From Sphingomonas metalli (GTDB lineage: Bacteria; Pseudomonadota; Alphaproteobacteria; Sphingomonadales; Sphingomonadaceae): 64,000 nucleotides of DNA. The notes beneath the pieces were generated by a model. It saw nothing but the letters and a program-made list of their open reading frames with translations. It searched no databases and was not told the DNA's origin. A program made the translations under genes and the position numbers. Of the stretch, positions 38,368 to 47,937 are shown in pieces. Location of the stretch: positions 124,001 through 188,000 of the forward strand of contig NZ_BMIH01000005.1 of assembly GCF_014641735.1 (NCBI RefSeq). Reading direction: 5' to 3'. The number at the start of each line of letters is the position of its first letter. Position 1 is the stretch's first letter.

Positions 38368-39033
38368 TCAACGATGGTCGAGCCGGCGGGCGATGCGGTC
38401 GCCGGCGAACTGGATGAGCTGGACGAGTACGACCATCAGCGCGACCGTAACCAGCATCACGTCGGTCTGGAACCGCTGATAACCGTAGCGGATGGCGAGG
38501 TCGCCCAGGCCGCCGGCGCCGACCACGCCGGCCATGGCGGTGAAGGAGACGAGCGCGACCGCGGTCACCGTCGCGCCGGATACGAGGCCCGGCAGCGCCT
38601 CGAGCAGCAGCGCGCGCGTCACGATCTGCCAGCGGCTCGCCCCCATCGCCTGCGCCGCCTCGATCGTGGCGCGCGGCACGTCGCGCAGCGCCTGCTCGAC
38701 GAGGCGGGCGTAGAAGGGGGCCGCGCCGACGACCAACGGCGGGATCGCGCCCGCCACGCCCAGCGAGGTGCCGACGAGCGCCAGCGTCAGCGGGATCATC
38801 ACGATCAGCAGGATGACGAAGGGCACCGATCGCAAGATGTTGACGATCACGCCCGCCGTCCGGTTGAGCCAGGGCCGCGCCGCCAGCTGGCCGCGATCGG
38901 TCAGGAACAGCAGCACGCCGAGCGGAATCCCCAGCGCGACGGTGAGCGCCAGCGAGGCGCCGAGCATCACCAGCGTGTCGCGGGTCGCGATCGCGATGTC
39001 GCTCCACACCACATTGCCGAACCAGCCGCTCAT
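38368..39033 (-). CDS. metI: MetI-type ABC transporter permease
   Basis: 221 aa, about five membrane segments. '[15 protein letters not shown]', '[25 protein letters not shown]', and the EAA loop '[32 protein letters not shown]' (G-x-x-x-x-x-x-x-L) are typical of MetI. '[25 protein letters not shown]' is the signature end. ATG 39033 overlaps the metN stop (ATGA). It pairs with MetN and MetQ in a high-affinity importer. Confidence 0.9.
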   Translation of the reverse strand: MSGWFGNVVWSDIAIATRDTLVMLGASLALTVALGIPLGVLLFLTDRGQLAARPWLNRTAGVIVNILRSVPFVILLIVMIPLTLALVGTSLGVAGAIPPLVVGAAPFYARLVEQALRDVPRATIEAAQAMGASRWQIVTRALLLEALPGLVSGATVTAVALVSFTAMAGVVGAGGLGDLAIRYGYQRFQTDVMLVTVALMVVLVQLIQFAGDRIARRLDHR

Positions 39034-39761
39034 GCCCCGGTTCCGACCAGCGCGAGCGTCGCGGCATGGCCCGCCTCGCCGCCGAACACCGTGTCGACCG
39101 GTCCGCTCTCCACCACCCGGCCCCGGTCCAGCACCGCGACCCGGTCGCACACCGCGCGCACGACCGACATCTCGTGGGTGATCAGCACGATCGTCAGACC
39201 CAATTCGCGGTTGAGCGCGCCGAGCAGGTCGAGCACCGCGCGCGTCGTCTCGGGATCGAGCGCGCTCGTCGCCTCGTCGCACAGCAAGATGTCGGGCCGC
39301 GTCGCCAGCGCGCGGGCGATGCCGACCCGCTGGCGCTGCCCGCCCGACAGGCGCGCCGGATAGCTGTCCGCCTTGTCGCCCAGTCCGACCCGGTCGAGCA
39401 GCGCGGCGACCCGCGCCGCCCGCTCCGGTCGCGACATGCCCGCCAGTTCGAGCGGCAGCGCGACGTTGCCCGCGACGGTGCGGTTGGCGAGCAGCCCGAA
39501 GGACTGGAAGATCATGCCGACCCGCCGCCGCAGCGCGCGCACCTCCAGCTCGCGCGCCGTCTCCAGCGCGGTGCCGTCGACTTGCACGCGGCCGGCGCTC
39601 GGCCGCTCCAGGCCGTTGATCAACCGCAACAGCGTCGACTTGCCCGCGCCCGAGCGGCCGATGATCCCGAACACCGACCCGCGCGGAACCTCGAGCGTGA
39701 TCTCGTCCAGCGCGAGCGTGCCGTCCGGGAAGCGCTTCGACACCTGGTCGAGCGCGATCAT
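39030..39761 (-). CDS. metN: MetN-type ABC transporter ATPase
   Basis: 243 aa. Walker A 'GRSGAGKST', Q-loop 'FQSFGLL', signature '[16 protein letters not shown]', Walker B '[12 protein letters not shown]' and H-loop 'ITHEMSVV'. The protein lacks the C-terminal ACT-like regulatory (NIL) domain of E. coli MetN (343 aa), so transinhibition by methionine would not be expected. ATG 39761 overlaps the stop of the LLM monooxygenase gene (ATGA). Confidence 0.9.
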   Translation of the reverse strand: MIALDQVSKRFPDGTLALDEITLEVPRGSVFGIIGRSGAGKSTLLRLINGLERPSAGRVQVDGTALETARELEVRALRRRVGMIFQSFGLLANRTVAGNVALPLELAGMSRPERAARVAALLDRVGLGDKADSYPARLSGGQRQRVGIARALATRPDILLCDEATSALDPETTRAVLDLLGALNRELGLTIVLITHEMSVVRAVCDRVAVLDRGRVVESGPVDTVFGGEAGHAATLALVGTGA

Positions 39762-40774
39762 GCGGTGCCCATCACCTGCGCCGCGAACCGCTCCATCTCC
39801 TCCGCCTGCGGGCTCAACTGAAGGAGGAGCAGGTCGAGGCCCGCGCCCTCGTAATCGGCGATGCGCTGCTTCAACTGCTCGGGCGTGCCGACCAGATTGG
39901 GCCGCAGGCCGCGATTGGACACGGAATATTCCTGCACCTTCAGCTCGCGCTCGAGCTGGGTGCCCGACAGCCACTGGTCGAAATTGGCGTATCCGGCGGG
40001 CAGTTCGGACACCGTGGTTATCCGCTCCAGCTCGCGCCGCGCCTCCGCCTCGCTGTCGCGCACGATGGCATAGGCGGCCATGCCGAACTGCATCGGCGCA
40101 CCGCCCGCGGCGTCGCGCCGTGCGCGCATGTCGGCGATCTTGGGCGCGATCGCCCCGACCGGGTCGCCGTGCATGACATAGGCGTCGCACTGGGTCGCGA
40201 TCATCGTCTTCGCCGCCTCGCTCTCGCCGCCGGCATAGACGACCGGCTTCGCCGCCGGCTTGGGCGCGCAGATCGCCTCCTCGGTACGGTAGAAGCGGCC
40301 GTCGAAGCTGAACCGCTCCTCCGTCCACAGCCCCTCGACCACGGTCAGCCATTCGCCGGTGCGCGCATAGCGATCGTCGTGCTGATCGAATTGCAGCCCG
40401 TATTGCCGCGCCTCGTCCGCCCACCAGCTGGACACGACGTTGAGCGACAGCCGGCCCCCGGCGATCCGGTCGATATTGGCCGCGGCCTTGGCGAACAGGG
40501 CCGGATGATGGAAGTTCGGCCGCACCGCGACCATCAGCTCGATCCGCTCGGTCACCGCGGCCAGCGCCGCGGCGGTCGACCAGGCATCGAGCGCGGGCTG
40601 TTCGACGCCCTTGATGTCGTTGAGATTCAGCTCGGCGATCAGCGTCAGGTCATAGCCCCAGCGCTCCGCCGCCAGCGTCAGGCGCTTCGCATAGTCCCAG
40701 CTCGCCTCCATCCCCTCGTCGGGCACGTTGCGCAGCCAGCCGCCGAACACCGGCATCCAGAACCCGTATCTCAC
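39758..40774 (-). CDS. LLM-class flavin-dependent monooxygenase (SfnG/SsuD group)
   Basis: 338 aa, bacterial-luciferase-type TIM barrel using reduced FMN and O2. '[34 protein letters not shown]', '[47 protein letters not shown]' and '[20 protein letters not shown]' match SsuD/SfnG-like enzymes that cleave C-S bonds of sulfonates or sulfones. The start is GTG 40774, overlapping the ATP-grasp stop (GTGA). It needs FMNH2 from a separate reductase; the nearby FMN reductase gene at 43316 is frameshifted. The tight operon with a MetNIQ importer suggests use of an imported sulfur compound. Confidence 0.88.
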   Translation of the reverse strand: MRYGFWMPVFGGWLRNVPDEGMEASWDYAKRLTLAAERWGYDLTLIAELNLNDIKGVEQPALDAWSTAAALAAVTERIELMVAVRPNFHHPALFAKAAANIDRIAGGRLSLNVVSSWWADEARQYGLQFDQHDDRYARTGEWLTVVEGLWTEERFSFDGRFYRTEEAICAPKPAAKPVVYAGGESEAAKTMIATQCDAYVMHGDPVGAIAPKIADMRARRDAAGGAPMQFGMAAYAIVRDSEAEARRELERITTVSELPAGYANFDQWLSGTQLERELKVQEYSVSNRGLRPNLVGTPEQLKQRIADYEGAGLDLLLLQLSPQAEEMERFAAQVMGTA

Positions 40775-41685
40775 CGCTTCGTCTCCGCAATCTGTCCGGC
40801 CAGCCAATCGACCAGCCGGTCGTGCGGATCCCAGCCCAATATGTCGAGCGGGCTGGCGACGAAGTTCGACAGCGCGTTGATGTCGTAGAAACGGGGCGTG
40901 CCGTCGCGATCGTCGATCAGCACTTCCACTCCGCCGACATCGATCCCCGCCGCGGCGACGATGGCTTCGGCGGCGGCGATGAGCGCCGGATCGGGATCGA
41001 CCCGCGTCATGGTGATGGCGGGGCGGCCCGGCAGCGCGCAGGCATCGGCGGGGCACAGATCGAAGCTGCCGCCGCCGTCGACCGCGATGGCGTAGAGGAA
41101 GCGGCCGGCCAGCGTCTCGATCCGGGTGATCGTGCCGCCGCGCGCGGGCACATATTCCTGCACCATCAGCACCCGGTCGATACTGTCGGGCACGGTGCCT
41201 GCCGCCGCCGCCGCTGCCAGCTCCTCGGCGGAATCATAGCGGACGATGCCCGCGCCCGAGCCGCCGATATTCGCCTTGATCACCACCGGAAAGCGCAGGT
41301 CGGCCGCGGCGGCGGGCAGATCCGCCGCACGATGCGCCACGCGGGTCGCCGGGATGGCAAGGCCCAGCCCGGCGATCAGCGACAGCTGACGCGCCTTGGA
41401 CGCATCGATCGCCAGTGCCGCAGGTCCGTTGAGCACCCGCGCGCCACGCGCCTGCCAGTGCGCCAGGGCGGACGATGCGAAGAAGATCGGATGGTCCGGC
41501 GCGCGCAGGAAGCTCGACATGGCGATGCGGTTGAACACCAAGGGCGCAGGCGGCGCATTGCCGGCGGGATCGAAGGCGAGCCCGTCGGCATGGATCGCCC
41601 GATAGGCAATGTCCGCGCGGTCGAGTGCGGCAAACAGCTGCCGGAACCATTGCGGATGTTCGTAGAGGATGGCGAGGTCGGTCAT
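40771..41685 (-). CDS. RimK-like ATP-grasp ligase
   Basis: 304 aa ATP-grasp fold protein, forming an amide or thioester bond with ATP. 'ARVLNGPAALAIDASKARQLSLIAGLGLAIPATRV' is the pre-ATP-grasp part, 'LRFPVVIKANIGGSGAGIVRY' the ATP-binding Lys and glycine-rich loop, 'VLMVQEYVPARGG' the hinge and 'VGGVEVLIDDRDGTPRFYDINALSNF' the Mg-binding D/E-N motif (variant). First gene of the operon with the LLM enzyme and MetNIQ. No substrate is evident. A 20-bp palindrome lies 15 bp upstream of its ATG. An ATP-grasp enzyme is not a usual partner of sulfonate monooxygenases. Confidence 0.82.
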   Translation of the reverse strand: MTDLAILYEHPQWFRQLFAALDRADIAYRAIHADGLAFDPAGNAPPAPLVFNRIAMSSFLRAPDHPIFFASSALAHWQARGARVLNGPAALAIDASKARQLSLIAGLGLAIPATRVAHRAADLPAAAADLRFPVVIKANIGGSGAGIVRYDSAEELAAAAAAGTVPDSIDRVLMVQEYVPARGGTITRIETLAGRFLYAIAVDGGGSFDLCPADACALPGRPAITMTRVDPDPALIAAAEAIVAAAGIDVGGVEVLIDDRDGTPRFYDINALSNFVASPLDILGWDPHDRLVDWLAGQIAETKR

Positions 41686-41700
41686 GCGGGTCCTGGAATG

Positions 41701-41765
41701 AGCGGTTAAGGCTAACCGCTGTGCGCCTGCGACGGGACACAGATCGGCTTGCCAGACGGTTAGCC
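41701..41765. promoter_or_regulatory. Palindromic operator with extra half-site before ATP-grasp operon
   Basis: AGCGGTTA-AGGC-TAACCGCT (41701-41720) is a perfect inverted repeat with 8-bp arms, 15 bp before the ATP-grasp start. A third half-site lies at 41757-41765 (CGGTTAGCC), which also pairs with GGCTAACCG at 41710-41718. The position suits a repressor site or a LysR-type activator region. The regulator is not identified. Confidence 0.55.
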
Positions 41766-41855
41766 AAGCTTGAGCGTTCCGCCGTTACCCATTGACCCAG
41801 ATCAGTCCGCGCGCGACACGGCGTGTCCACCTCATTCCCACGGGATCGCAACGGC

Positions 41856-43322
41856 ATGCGAACGCAACTCTCGTCGCTGTCGCTACTTCTCCTGCCGTTT
41901 GTCCTCCTCGCCGGCTGCCAGCGCAATGCCGGACAGCCGGCGCGCGCGAACGATGCGATCGCGGTCCGGCCCGCCCCCTCGGTCCTCGCGGTGCCGGTCG
42001 AAGTGCGCATGGGCGACCTGTCGCGTCTGCTCGAACGCGAGCTGCCGCGGGTGATGTGGCGGATCGACAAACCCGGCCAGACCTGCGCGGCCAGTCGCAG
42101 GATCGACCTCGGCATCGCCAAGGTGAAGACGCCGACGATCAAGTGTCGCATCATCGGCACCGTGACCCGCGGCGCGATCCGCATCGCCGGGGCTGGCAAG
42201 ACGATCCGGGCGACCATCCCGCTGCGGGCGACCGTCCGCGCGCAGGACATTGGCGGGCTGCTGCACGAAACGGCCGAGGCCCGCGCCATCGCGCATGCGG
42301 TGATCGCACTGACGCTCGCCCGCGACTGGACGCCGCGTGGCACGATCCGCCTCGACTATGACTGGACCGATGCGCCGCATGTCGACCTGCTCGGCCAGCG
42401 TATCGACCTGACCGAGCCGGCCGACCGCAAGCTGGCACCGGTGATCGCCAGGCTGGAGCGCGCGCTGCCCGGCGAGCTTGGCCGGCTCGGGGTGCGACAG
42501 GCCGTCGAGCAGGCCTGGGCAAGCGCCTTCGCCACCGTTTCGCTCAATGCGCGGGATCCTGCCGTCTGGATGCGGATCACGCCGCGCGCGCTGCAGTTCG
42601 GCGGCTATGAGGTCGCCGGCGAGACGCTGCGTCTCCGGCTCGGCATGCGCGGCCTGACCGAGACGCATATCGGCCGTCGCCCGGCCCCGCCGCCGCCGAC
42701 CCCGCTGCCGCCGCTCGAGCCGCTCGCGGAGACGCCGGGCGACCTGTCCTTCTTCGTCTCCGTCTTCGCCGACTATGCCGTGCTCCAGCCGGTCCTGCTC
42801 CGGGCGCTGCGCAAGCGCGAGGCACGGCCGTTCGACGTGCCGGGCCTCGACCCCGTGCGGGCGCATTTCGAACGGGCGATGATCTATGGCACGACAGGCG
42901 GCCGGATCGCGGTGGGACTGACTTTCACCGCGGCCGAGCAGGGCGGCGGCAAGCCGGCGCGCGGGACGGTGTGGATGACAGGCAAGCCGGTGACCGCACC
43001 CAACTCCCGCCGCGTCGGCTTCCGCGATTTCGCGGTCAGCGGCACCACCGACATGGAGGGCGGCTCGCTCGTCCTGAAGCTCGCCAACGCCCCCGGCGTC
43101 GCACCGATGATCGCCGGGCTGCTCGTCCAGAACTTCGAGCGCGACTATGTGGAGCTGATCGGCAAGATCGACCGCGCCATCGCCGAAAAGCGTACCGGCC
43201 GGCTCCTCATCCGCGCCGATCTGCGCGAAGCCCGCACCGGCCAGCTCCAGGCGGCCGGCGCGGGACTGTACCTGCCGGTCTGGGCGAAGGGAACGGCGTC
43301 GATCCTGGTTCGGCCTCAATAA
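41856..43322 (+). CDS. DUF4403 family lipoprotein
   Basis: 488 aa. Lipoprotein signal 'LSLLLLPFVLLAGC' with lipid Cys. Two repeats of the DUF4403 type: 'TIPLRATVRAQDIGGLL', 'RVPAL'-like beta strands and a C-terminal 'GSLVLKLANAPGVAPMIAGLLVQNFERDYVELIGKIDRAI'. The all-beta/TULIP-like character suggests a periplasmic lipid- or membrane-facing protein, but no function is established. ATG 41856 was chosen over GTG 41823 because the signal starts there. The stop (TAA 43320-43322) overlaps the end of the convergent FMN reductase gene. Confidence 0.8.
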   Translation: MRTQLSSLSLLLLPFVLLAGCQRNAGQPARANDAIAVRPAPSVLAVPVEVRMGDLSRLLERELPRVMWRIDKPGQTCAASRRIDLGIAKVKTPTIKCRIIGTVTRGAIRIAGAGKTIRATIPLRATVRAQDIGGLLHETAEARAIAHAVIALTLARDWTPRGTIRLDYDWTDAPHVDLLGQRIDLTEPADRKLAPVIARLERALPGELGRLGVRQAVEQAWASAFATVSLNARDPAVWMRITPRALQFGGYEVAGETLRLRLGMRGLTETHIGRRPAPPPPTPLPPLEPLAETPGDLSFFVSVFADYAVLQPVLLRALRKREARPFDVPGLDPVRAHFERAMIYGTTGGRIAVGLTFTAAEQGGGKPARGTVWMTGKPVTAPNSRRVGFRDFAVSGTTDMEGGSLVLKLANAPGVAPMIAGLLVQNFERDYVELIGKIDRAIAEKRTGRLLIRADLREARTGQLQAAGAGLYLPVWAKGTASILVRPQ

Positions 43323-43905
43323 GGCGGCGCCCTGCGACGGCGCTGCTCGCGGGCGGCTTCGGTCCACCAGGCGAGGTCGTCGGCAAAGCGGGGGAAGGCG
43401 CGGGTGAGGGCGGTGCCGCCGTCGCCGGTCGGTTCTCCCTGCTCGTTCAGCGCATGGCCGATGCCGCCGACGGTCAGCGTGCTGGAGATTACCACCATGC
43501 CATCTCGGTTAGCGTGCCGTGCCAGGCGACGCTGGCATGCGCACCCGCCAGGCGCCCGGCGGAATAGCTGGCGATCGCGGCGGGACGCCAGAACCACTCC
43601 TCGAGGAAATGGTCGGTCAGGTTCTTCAGCCCGGGCTGTTGGCCCCAATTATACTCGCCGGTAACGAAGACGAAGGCGTCCGCCGCACGGATCTTGCCGG
43701 CCAGTTCCTCCAGCGCCGCGGGTGCGGTGCCCGCGGGATATTCCTTGTACATCCGGTCCAGCATCGGCAGCCCGATCGCCTTGGCGTCGATCAGCTCGGC
43801 CGTCGCGCCGCGGTCCGCGAACGCCCGCACCAGATAGTCGGCCAGCCGGATGCCCTGACGGTCGGAGCGGTAGGAGCCGTAGAGGACGAGGACGTGGTCG
43901 GGCAT
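43316..43905 (-). pseudogene. NAD(P)H-dependent FMN reductase, frameshifted
   Basis: Flavodoxin-fold reductase that would make FMNH2. The start ATG 43905 gives 'MPDHVLVLYGSYRSDRQGIRLADYL' with the FMN phosphate loop 'GSYRSDRQG', and 'VFVTGEYNWGQQPGLKNLTDHF' for the isoalloxazine site. After 'HGTLTEMA' the frame runs into TAA at 43489. The expected continuation 'MVVISSTLTVGGIGHALNEQGEPTGDG' follows in another frame, to TGA at 43316. The DNA reads GAGATGGCATGGTG where GAGATGGGCATGGTG is expected, so one G is missing near 43499-43500. A single base would restore about 196 aa. It is either a recent pseudogene or a read error. Confidence 0.8.
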
Positions 43906-43921
43906 GGCGATCTCGCGCGGA

Positions 43922-43946
43922 CGATAGGGTGGCACGCCTCCTATCG
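43922..43946. promoter_or_regulatory. Inverted repeat before FMN reductase
   Basis: CGATAGG and CCTATCG with an 11-nt spacer, 17 bp upstream of the FMN reductase ATG. Possible operator; no regulator assigned. Confidence 0.35.
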
Positions 43947-44051
43947 CCCGAAAAGCGACGCGGCGACAATGTCGGTTATCGGATCGGCGTGGGCGCACCT
44001 GAACAGGTTACCGGTCCGTGCGTTGTCGGTGCCTAACCCACGGGAGGCGTC

Positions 44052-44591
44052 ATGCAATTCACGGTCAACGGGCAACGCCGAGAGGTGGATGTCGATATCC
44101 GCACCAGCCTGCTCGACCTACTGCGCGAGCATCTGGCGCTGACCGGCAGCAAGAAAGGCTGCGACCACGGCCAGTGCGGCGCGTGCACGGTGCTGGTCAA
44201 CGGGCGCCGCATCAACAGCTGCCTGTCGCTCGCGGTGATGCACCAGGACGACGAGATCGTGACGGTGGAGGGGCTGGGCGATCCCGAGCGTCTGCACCCG
44301 ATGCAGGCCGCCTTCGTCGCGCATGACGGCTATCAGTGCGGCTATTGCACGCCCGGCCAGATCTGTTCGGCCGTCGGCATGCTGGGCGAGGTGGCGGCGG
44401 GCTGGGGCAGCCACGTCTCGCCCGATCTCGCCGCGCCGGAACTGTCGACCGAGGAGATCGCCGAACGGATGAGCGGCAATGTCTGTCGCTGCGCCGCCTA
44501 TCCCAATATCCGCGCCGCGATCGCCGAGGTCGCGGAGGATGGCGGCCTGGAGGCGGCCCCCGAACCCCGTCGGCAGGAGGCGCTCGCATGA
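44052..44591 (+). CDS. Aldehyde oxidoreductase [2Fe-2S] subunit, second copy (PaoA-like)
   Basis: 179 aa. '[18 protein letters not shown]' and '[14 protein letters not shown]' / '[13 protein letters not shown]' bind two [2Fe-2S] clusters. It opens with '[28 protein letters not shown]' and has no Tat leader. A GGGAGG site precedes the ATG. First gene of a second FeS-FAD-Mo operon, 24 kb from the first and on the opposite strand. The clearly diverged sequence suggests a different substrate rather than a recent duplication. Confidence 0.9.
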   Translation: MQFTVNGQRREVDVDIRTSLLDLLREHLALTGSKKGCDHGQCGACTVLVNGRRINSCLSLAVMHQDDEIVTVEGLGDPERLHPMQAAFVAHDGYQCGYCTPGQICSAVGMLGEVAAGWGSHVSPDLAAPELSTEEIAERMSGNVCRCAAYPNIRAAIAEVAEDGGLEAAPEPRRQEALA

Positions 44592-45574
44592 GGCTGTTCC
44601 AGTATGAGCGCGCCGCGACGCCTGAGGCGGCGGTCGCCGATTGCCTGGCGGAGGACGCGCGCTTCATCGCCGGCGGCACCAACCTGCTCGACCTGATGAA
44701 GCTCCAGATCGAGACGCCGGCCAAGCTGGTCGATATCAGCCGGCTCGATCTCGGCGCGATCGAGGAGGCGGAGGATGGCGGGCTGCTGATCGGCGCGCTA
44801 GTGCCGAACAGCGATCTCGCCGCCGACCCGCGCATCGTCGCACGCTACGAGGTGCTGGCGCGCGCGCTGCTTGCGGGGGCAAGCGGGCAGCTGCGCAACA
44901 AGGCGACGACCGGGGGCAATCTGCTGCAGCGGACCCGCTGCTATTATTTCTACGATCGCCATACCCCGTGCAACAAGCGCGAGCCGGGATCGGGCTGTTC
45001 GGCGATCGGTGGCGAGAACCGCATCCTGGCGGTGCTCGGCACCAGCGAGCATTGCATCGCCACGCACCCGAGCGACATGGCGGTGGCGATGCGCGCGCTC
45101 GACGCGACGGTGGTGACACTGAAGCGCGACGGCGACAGACGGCGGATTCCGCTCGGCGACTTCTACCGCCTGCCGGGCGACACGCCGCAGATCGAGACGG
45201 TGCTGGAGCCGGGCGAACTGATCACCCATGTCGCGCTGCCGCCCGCGGTCGACGGTGCGCGCCACGTCTATCGCAAGGTGCGCGACCGCGCCTCCTATGC
45301 CTTCGCCCTCGTCTCGGTCGCGGGCGTGGTGCGGATGGATCAGGGACGAATCGCGGCGGCGCAGCTCGCCTTCGGCGGACTGGCGCCGATGCCCTGGCGC
45401 AACGCGGAAGTCGAGGCCGCGCTGGTCGGGCAGGAGCCTTCGCCGGCGCTGTTCGAGCGCGCGGCCGATATCCTGCTCGCCGACGCGCGCGGGCAGGGCA
45501 GCAACGATTTCAAGATCCCGCTCGCCCGGCGCACCCTCGCCGCGACGCTGCGCGAGCTGACGGAGGCACGATGA
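44588..45574 (+). CDS. Aldehyde oxidoreductase FAD subunit, second copy (PaoB-like)
   Basis: 328 aa. '[20 protein letters not shown]' and '[17 protein letters not shown]' bind FAD. '[22 protein letters not shown]' carries the Cys residues of the extra [4Fe-4S] cluster of PaoB-type subunits. The ATG 44588 overlaps the FeS subunit stop and its stop overlaps the large subunit start (both ATGA). Longer frames to the left are shadows. Confidence 0.9.
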   Translation: MRLFQYERAATPEAAVADCLAEDARFIAGGTNLLDLMKLQIETPAKLVDISRLDLGAIEEAEDGGLLIGALVPNSDLAADPRIVARYEVLARALLAGASGQLRNKATTGGNLLQRTRCYYFYDRHTPCNKREPGSGCSAIGGENRILAVLGTSEHCIATHPSDMAVAMRALDATVVTLKRDGDRRRIPLGDFYRLPGDTPQIETVLEPGELITHVALPPAVDGARHVYRKVRDRASYAFALVSVAGVVRMDQGRIAAAQLAFGGLAPMPWRNAEVEAALVGQEPSPALFERAADILLADARGQGSNDFKIPLARRTLAATLRELTEAR

Positions 45575-47811
45575 TGTTCGGTTTCGGCGAGGACAACGTA
45601 ACGCTGACCATGGACAAGCCCCAGCCGGTGAGCCGGCTGGACACGACCGTGCAGGGTCTGGTCGGCACCGGCGTGGAACGGGTCGACGGGCCGGCCAAGG
45701 TCTCGGGTCGCGCGACCTATGCGGCGGAATACCGGATCGACGATGTCGCCTATGGCGTGCTGGTCGGCGCGGGGATCGGCAAGGGCAAGGTCGTGTCGAT
45801 CGATGCCGATGCGGTGAAGAGCCTGCCCGGCGTGATCGACGTGGTCACCGACTACGATACCTTCATCCGCGTGTCGCAGCAGGGCGGCGAGACGGAGGCG
45901 CCGACGCAAGGTGTTCGCGATGTCGAATATTTCGGTGAGATCGTCGCGATCGTGCTCGGCGAGACCTATGAGGCGGCGCGCGACGCGGCGCTGCGGCTGC
46001 CGATCGACTATGAGACGGAGGAAGGCGTCTTCGCCTTCTCGATGGAGGCGGAGCGTGACGGCGACCTGCCGCCGAACAACACGCCCGCCCAGTCGGCGCA
46101 GGGCGATGTCGAGGCGGCGATGGCCAAGGCGGCCGTCACGATCGATGCGACCTATACCACGCCGAGCCAGAATTCGGCGGCGATGGAGCCGCACGCCAGC
46201 CTCGCCATGTGGGGCGAGGACGGGTCGCTGACGCTCTATGGCGCCTATCAGATGCCGACGTCCGATGCGCAGCAGCTCGCCGACGCGCTCGGCCTGTCCA
46301 AGTCGAAAGTGCGGATCGTCTCGCGCTATATCGGCGGCGGTTTCGGCTCGAAGCTGGGCATCGCCCCCGAAAGCGTCGCGGCGGCGGTCGCGGCGAAGCG
46401 GCTCGGCCGTCCGGTCAAGGCGGTGATGATGCGCCAGCAGGTGTTCGATGCGACCGTGCGCCGCTCCAATACCTCGCAGCGGATGCGGCTCGCCGCGACC
46501 GCCGACGGGCGGCTGACCGCGATCGGTCACGAGACCACCGCCTCGAACCTGTCGACCGAAGACTATTTCGAACCCGCCGGCATCTCCACCCACTTCCTCT
46601 ATGCCGGTGAGAACCGGCTGATCAGCCACGATCTGGTGCGGGTGAACTGGCTCCTGTCGGGCTCGATGCGCGCGCCCGGCGAGGCGGTCGGCCTGCTGGG
46701 CCTCGAATGCGCGATGGACGAGCTGGCGGAGGCGCTGGCGCTCGATCCGATCGAGCTGCGCATCCGCAACGATCCGGGGCGCGATCCGGAAAAGGACGTA
46801 CCCTTCTCGTCGCGGGCGCTCAAGGAAGCGCTTCGCCACGGCGCCGACCATTTCGGCTGGGACAGGCGGCAGGCGGCGGGCACGCGACGCGAGGGCGACT
46901 GGCTGGTCGGCATGGGGGTCGCCTCGGCGGCGCGGGCCAATATCCTGATGAAGGGTTCGGCCAAGGTCGCGCTCGATCCCGACGGGACGGCGACGGTCAC
47001 CTCGGCGATGACCGATATCGGCACCGGCAGCTATACCATCCTCGCGCAGATCGCGGCCGACATGCTCGGCCTGCCGCTCGATCGCGTCCGGGTGGAACTG
47101 GGCGACACCAACCATGTGCCGAGCGGCGGCTCGGGCGGGTCCTGGGGCGCGGCCTCGTCGGGCTCGGCGGTCTATCTGGCAGCCCAGGCGCTGCGCGCCA
47201 AGCTCGCCAAGGCGATGGGCGTGGAGGAAGAGGAGCTGACGCTCAAGGACGGACAGGCGATCGGCGCCAACCGCCAGGTGGCGCTGGCCGAGCTGCTCGA
47301 CGGCAAGCCGATCGAGGCGGTCGGCACGATCGACAAGGGCGCGCAGGAGAAGCTGACGACCCAGGCGTCCTACGGTGCGCATTTCGCCGAAGTGGCGGTG
47401 GACGTCGTCACCGGGGAAGTGCGGGTGCGGCGGATGCTCGGCGTGTTCGCCGCCGGGCGCATCCTCAACCAGCAGACCGCGCGGTCGCAGTGCCTGGGCG
47501 GCATGACCTTCGGGATCGGCGGGGCCCTGCACGAGGAGCTGATGCACGACGCGCGGACCGGCAAGCTCGTCAATCGCGATCTTGCCGAATATCACGTGCC
47601 GGTGAACGCCGACGTGCCCGATCTCGAGGTGATCTTCCTGCCCGAGCGCGACATCCACGCCAATCCGATCCACGCCAAGGGCATCGGCGAGCTCGGCATC
47701 TGCGGCGCGGGCGCGGCCGTCGCCAATGCGATCTACAATGCCACCGGGGTTCGCATCCGCGACTTTCCGATCACGCTCGACAAGCTGCTGCCGCACCTGC
47801 CGGCGATGTGA
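45571..47811 (+). CDS. Aldehyde oxidoreductase molybdopterin subunit, second copy (PaoC-like)
   Basis: 746 aa. Moco-site motifs '[16 protein letters not shown]', '[20 protein letters not shown]', '[17 protein letters not shown]', '[18 protein letters not shown]' and '[26 protein letters not shown]' with catalytic E707. The N-terminus '[28 protein letters not shown]' fits the family start, so ATG 45571 is used; the frame before it is shadow. The last gene of the operon; a GC-rich hairpin follows at once. No PaoD-type maturation gene follows, so the chaperone must be elsewhere. Confidence 0.92.
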   Translation: MMFGFGEDNVTLTMDKPQPVSRLDTTVQGLVGTGVERVDGPAKVSGRATYAAEYRIDDVAYGVLVGAGIGKGKVVSIDADAVKSLPGVIDVVTDYDTFIRVSQQGGETEAPTQGVRDVEYFGEIVAIVLGETYEAARDAALRLPIDYETEEGVFAFSMEAERDGDLPPNNTPAQSAQGDVEAAMAKAAVTIDATYTTPSQNSAAMEPHASLAMWGEDGSLTLYGAYQMPTSDAQQLADALGLSKSKVRIVSRYIGGGFGSKLGIAPESVAAAVAAKRLGRPVKAVMMRQQVFDATVRRSNTSQRMRLAATADGRLTAIGHETTASNLSTEDYFEPAGISTHFLYAGENRLISHDLVRVNWLLSGSMRAPGEAVGLLGLECAMDELAEALALDPIELRIRNDPGRDPEKDVPFSSRALKEALRHGADHFGWDRRQAAGTRREGDWLVGMGVASAARANILMKGSAKVALDPDGTATVTSAMTDIGTGSYTILAQIAADMLGLPLDRVRVELGDTNHVPSGGSGGSWGAASSGSAVYLAAQALRAKLAKAMGVEEEELTLKDGQAIGANRQVALAELLDGKPIEAVGTIDKGAQEKLTTQASYGAHFAEVAVDVVTGEVRVRRMLGVFAAGRILNQQTARSQCLGGMTFGIGGALHEELMHDARTGKLVNRDLAEYHVPVNADVPDLEVIFLPERDIHANPIHAKGIGELGICGAGAAVANAIYNATGVRIRDFPITLDKLLPHLPAM

Positions 47812-47837
47812 GGGAAGGGGGTCATCGGCCCCCTCCC
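47812..47837 (+). terminator. GC-rich hairpin after second PaoABC operon
   Basis: GGGAAGGGGG pairs with CCCCCTCCC (one bulged A) around a 7-nt loop, directly after the large-subunit stop. No T run. Confidence 0.55.
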
Positions 47838-47937
47838 AATCCGAGCACCGGAAATAACTGGCCTCTCGACGGATGACGCTGGCGAGCGGCCCCCTCCCTC
47901 CTCGCCCTGACGAGGTTCGCATGCCATAGGCATCACC

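Noticed and set aside
44003..44014. GTTACCGGTCC resembling the LacI-type site upstream of the second PaoABC operon
   Set aside because: Only one half matches and the palindrome is broken; chance is likely in GC-rich DNA.
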